DNA from: Flavobacterium sp.
GTDB lineage: Bacteria > Bacteroidota > Bacteroidia > Flavobacteriales > Flavobacteriaceae
Length of the DNA stretch: 12,955 nt
Reading direction: 5' to 3'
NCBI RefSeq assembly: GCF_003525665.1
Contig: NZ_DQDX01000038.1
Span: 1,677 to 14,631, forward strand
A program made the position numbers and the translations under genes. Below the pieces are notes generated by a model that was given only the letters and a program-made list of their open reading frames with translations, made no database searches and was not told where the DNA came from. Shown here piece after piece: positions 12,952 through 12,955 of the stretch; position 1 is the first letter of the stretch; every line of letters starts with the position of its first letter.

Positions 12952-12955
12952 AATT

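Noticed and set aside
1..12955. Mobile element, CRISPR array, defence island, tRNA/rRNA or prophage
   Set aside because: No transposase, integrase, spaced direct-repeat array, structured RNA gene or abrupt change in composition was seen; the genes are core functions.

Overview
The window looks like core chromosome of a member of the Flavobacteriaceae, most likely Flavobacterium or a close relative. The DNA is strongly AT-rich and nearly every gene lacks a Shine-Dalgarno sequence. Three intergenic regions carry exact matches to the Bacteroidota -7 promoter box TAnnTTTG. The first gene encodes SprE/PorW, a type IX secretion and gliding lipoprotein found only in this phylum. All 14 genes are on the + strand, and no stretch longer than about 140 bases lacks a gene.

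Positions 1-3540 hold the 3' part of sprE (its beginning lies outside the window), a bactofilin gene, an atpZ-like gene and a small four-helix membrane protein of unknown function. These four are packed with gaps of 4-5 nt or an overlap of 35 nt, so they read as one transcription unit. Positions 3541-3658 carry a good Flavobacterium-type promoter. It is followed by the F1Fo ATP synthase genes atpB, atpE, atpF, atpH, atpA and atpG (subunits a, c, b, delta, alpha, gamma), closed by a clear intrinsic terminator at 8818-8850. The beta and epsilon genes (atpD, atpC) are not here and must lie elsewhere. A long RNA hairpin sits between atpE and atpF, and a heptamer-based inverted repeat sits between atpA and atpG.

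Positions 8878-9814 hold a GNAT acetyltransferase and a small lipoprotein of unknown function. Positions 9843-12848 hold an oligosaccharide flippase (TTG start), dut overlapping it by one base, and, after a repeat-containing promoter region, a sugar-phosphate nucleotidyltransferase. The flippase and nucleotidyltransferase both fit cell-surface polysaccharide synthesis, while dut is nucleotide-pool housekeeping. The window ends in a palindromic REP-like repeat and a tandem decamer.

Functionally, the left half joins a cell-envelope machine (SprE, part of the proton-motive-force-driven type IX secretion apparatus), a cytoskeletal bactofilin and the enzyme complex that interconverts proton-motive force and ATP. 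I see no mobile element, CRISPR array, defence system or RNA gene, and no wholly new multigene system. The parts most worth a second look are the intergenic RNA and repeat structures, the uncharacterised membrane protein beside atpZ, and the unusual a-subunit.
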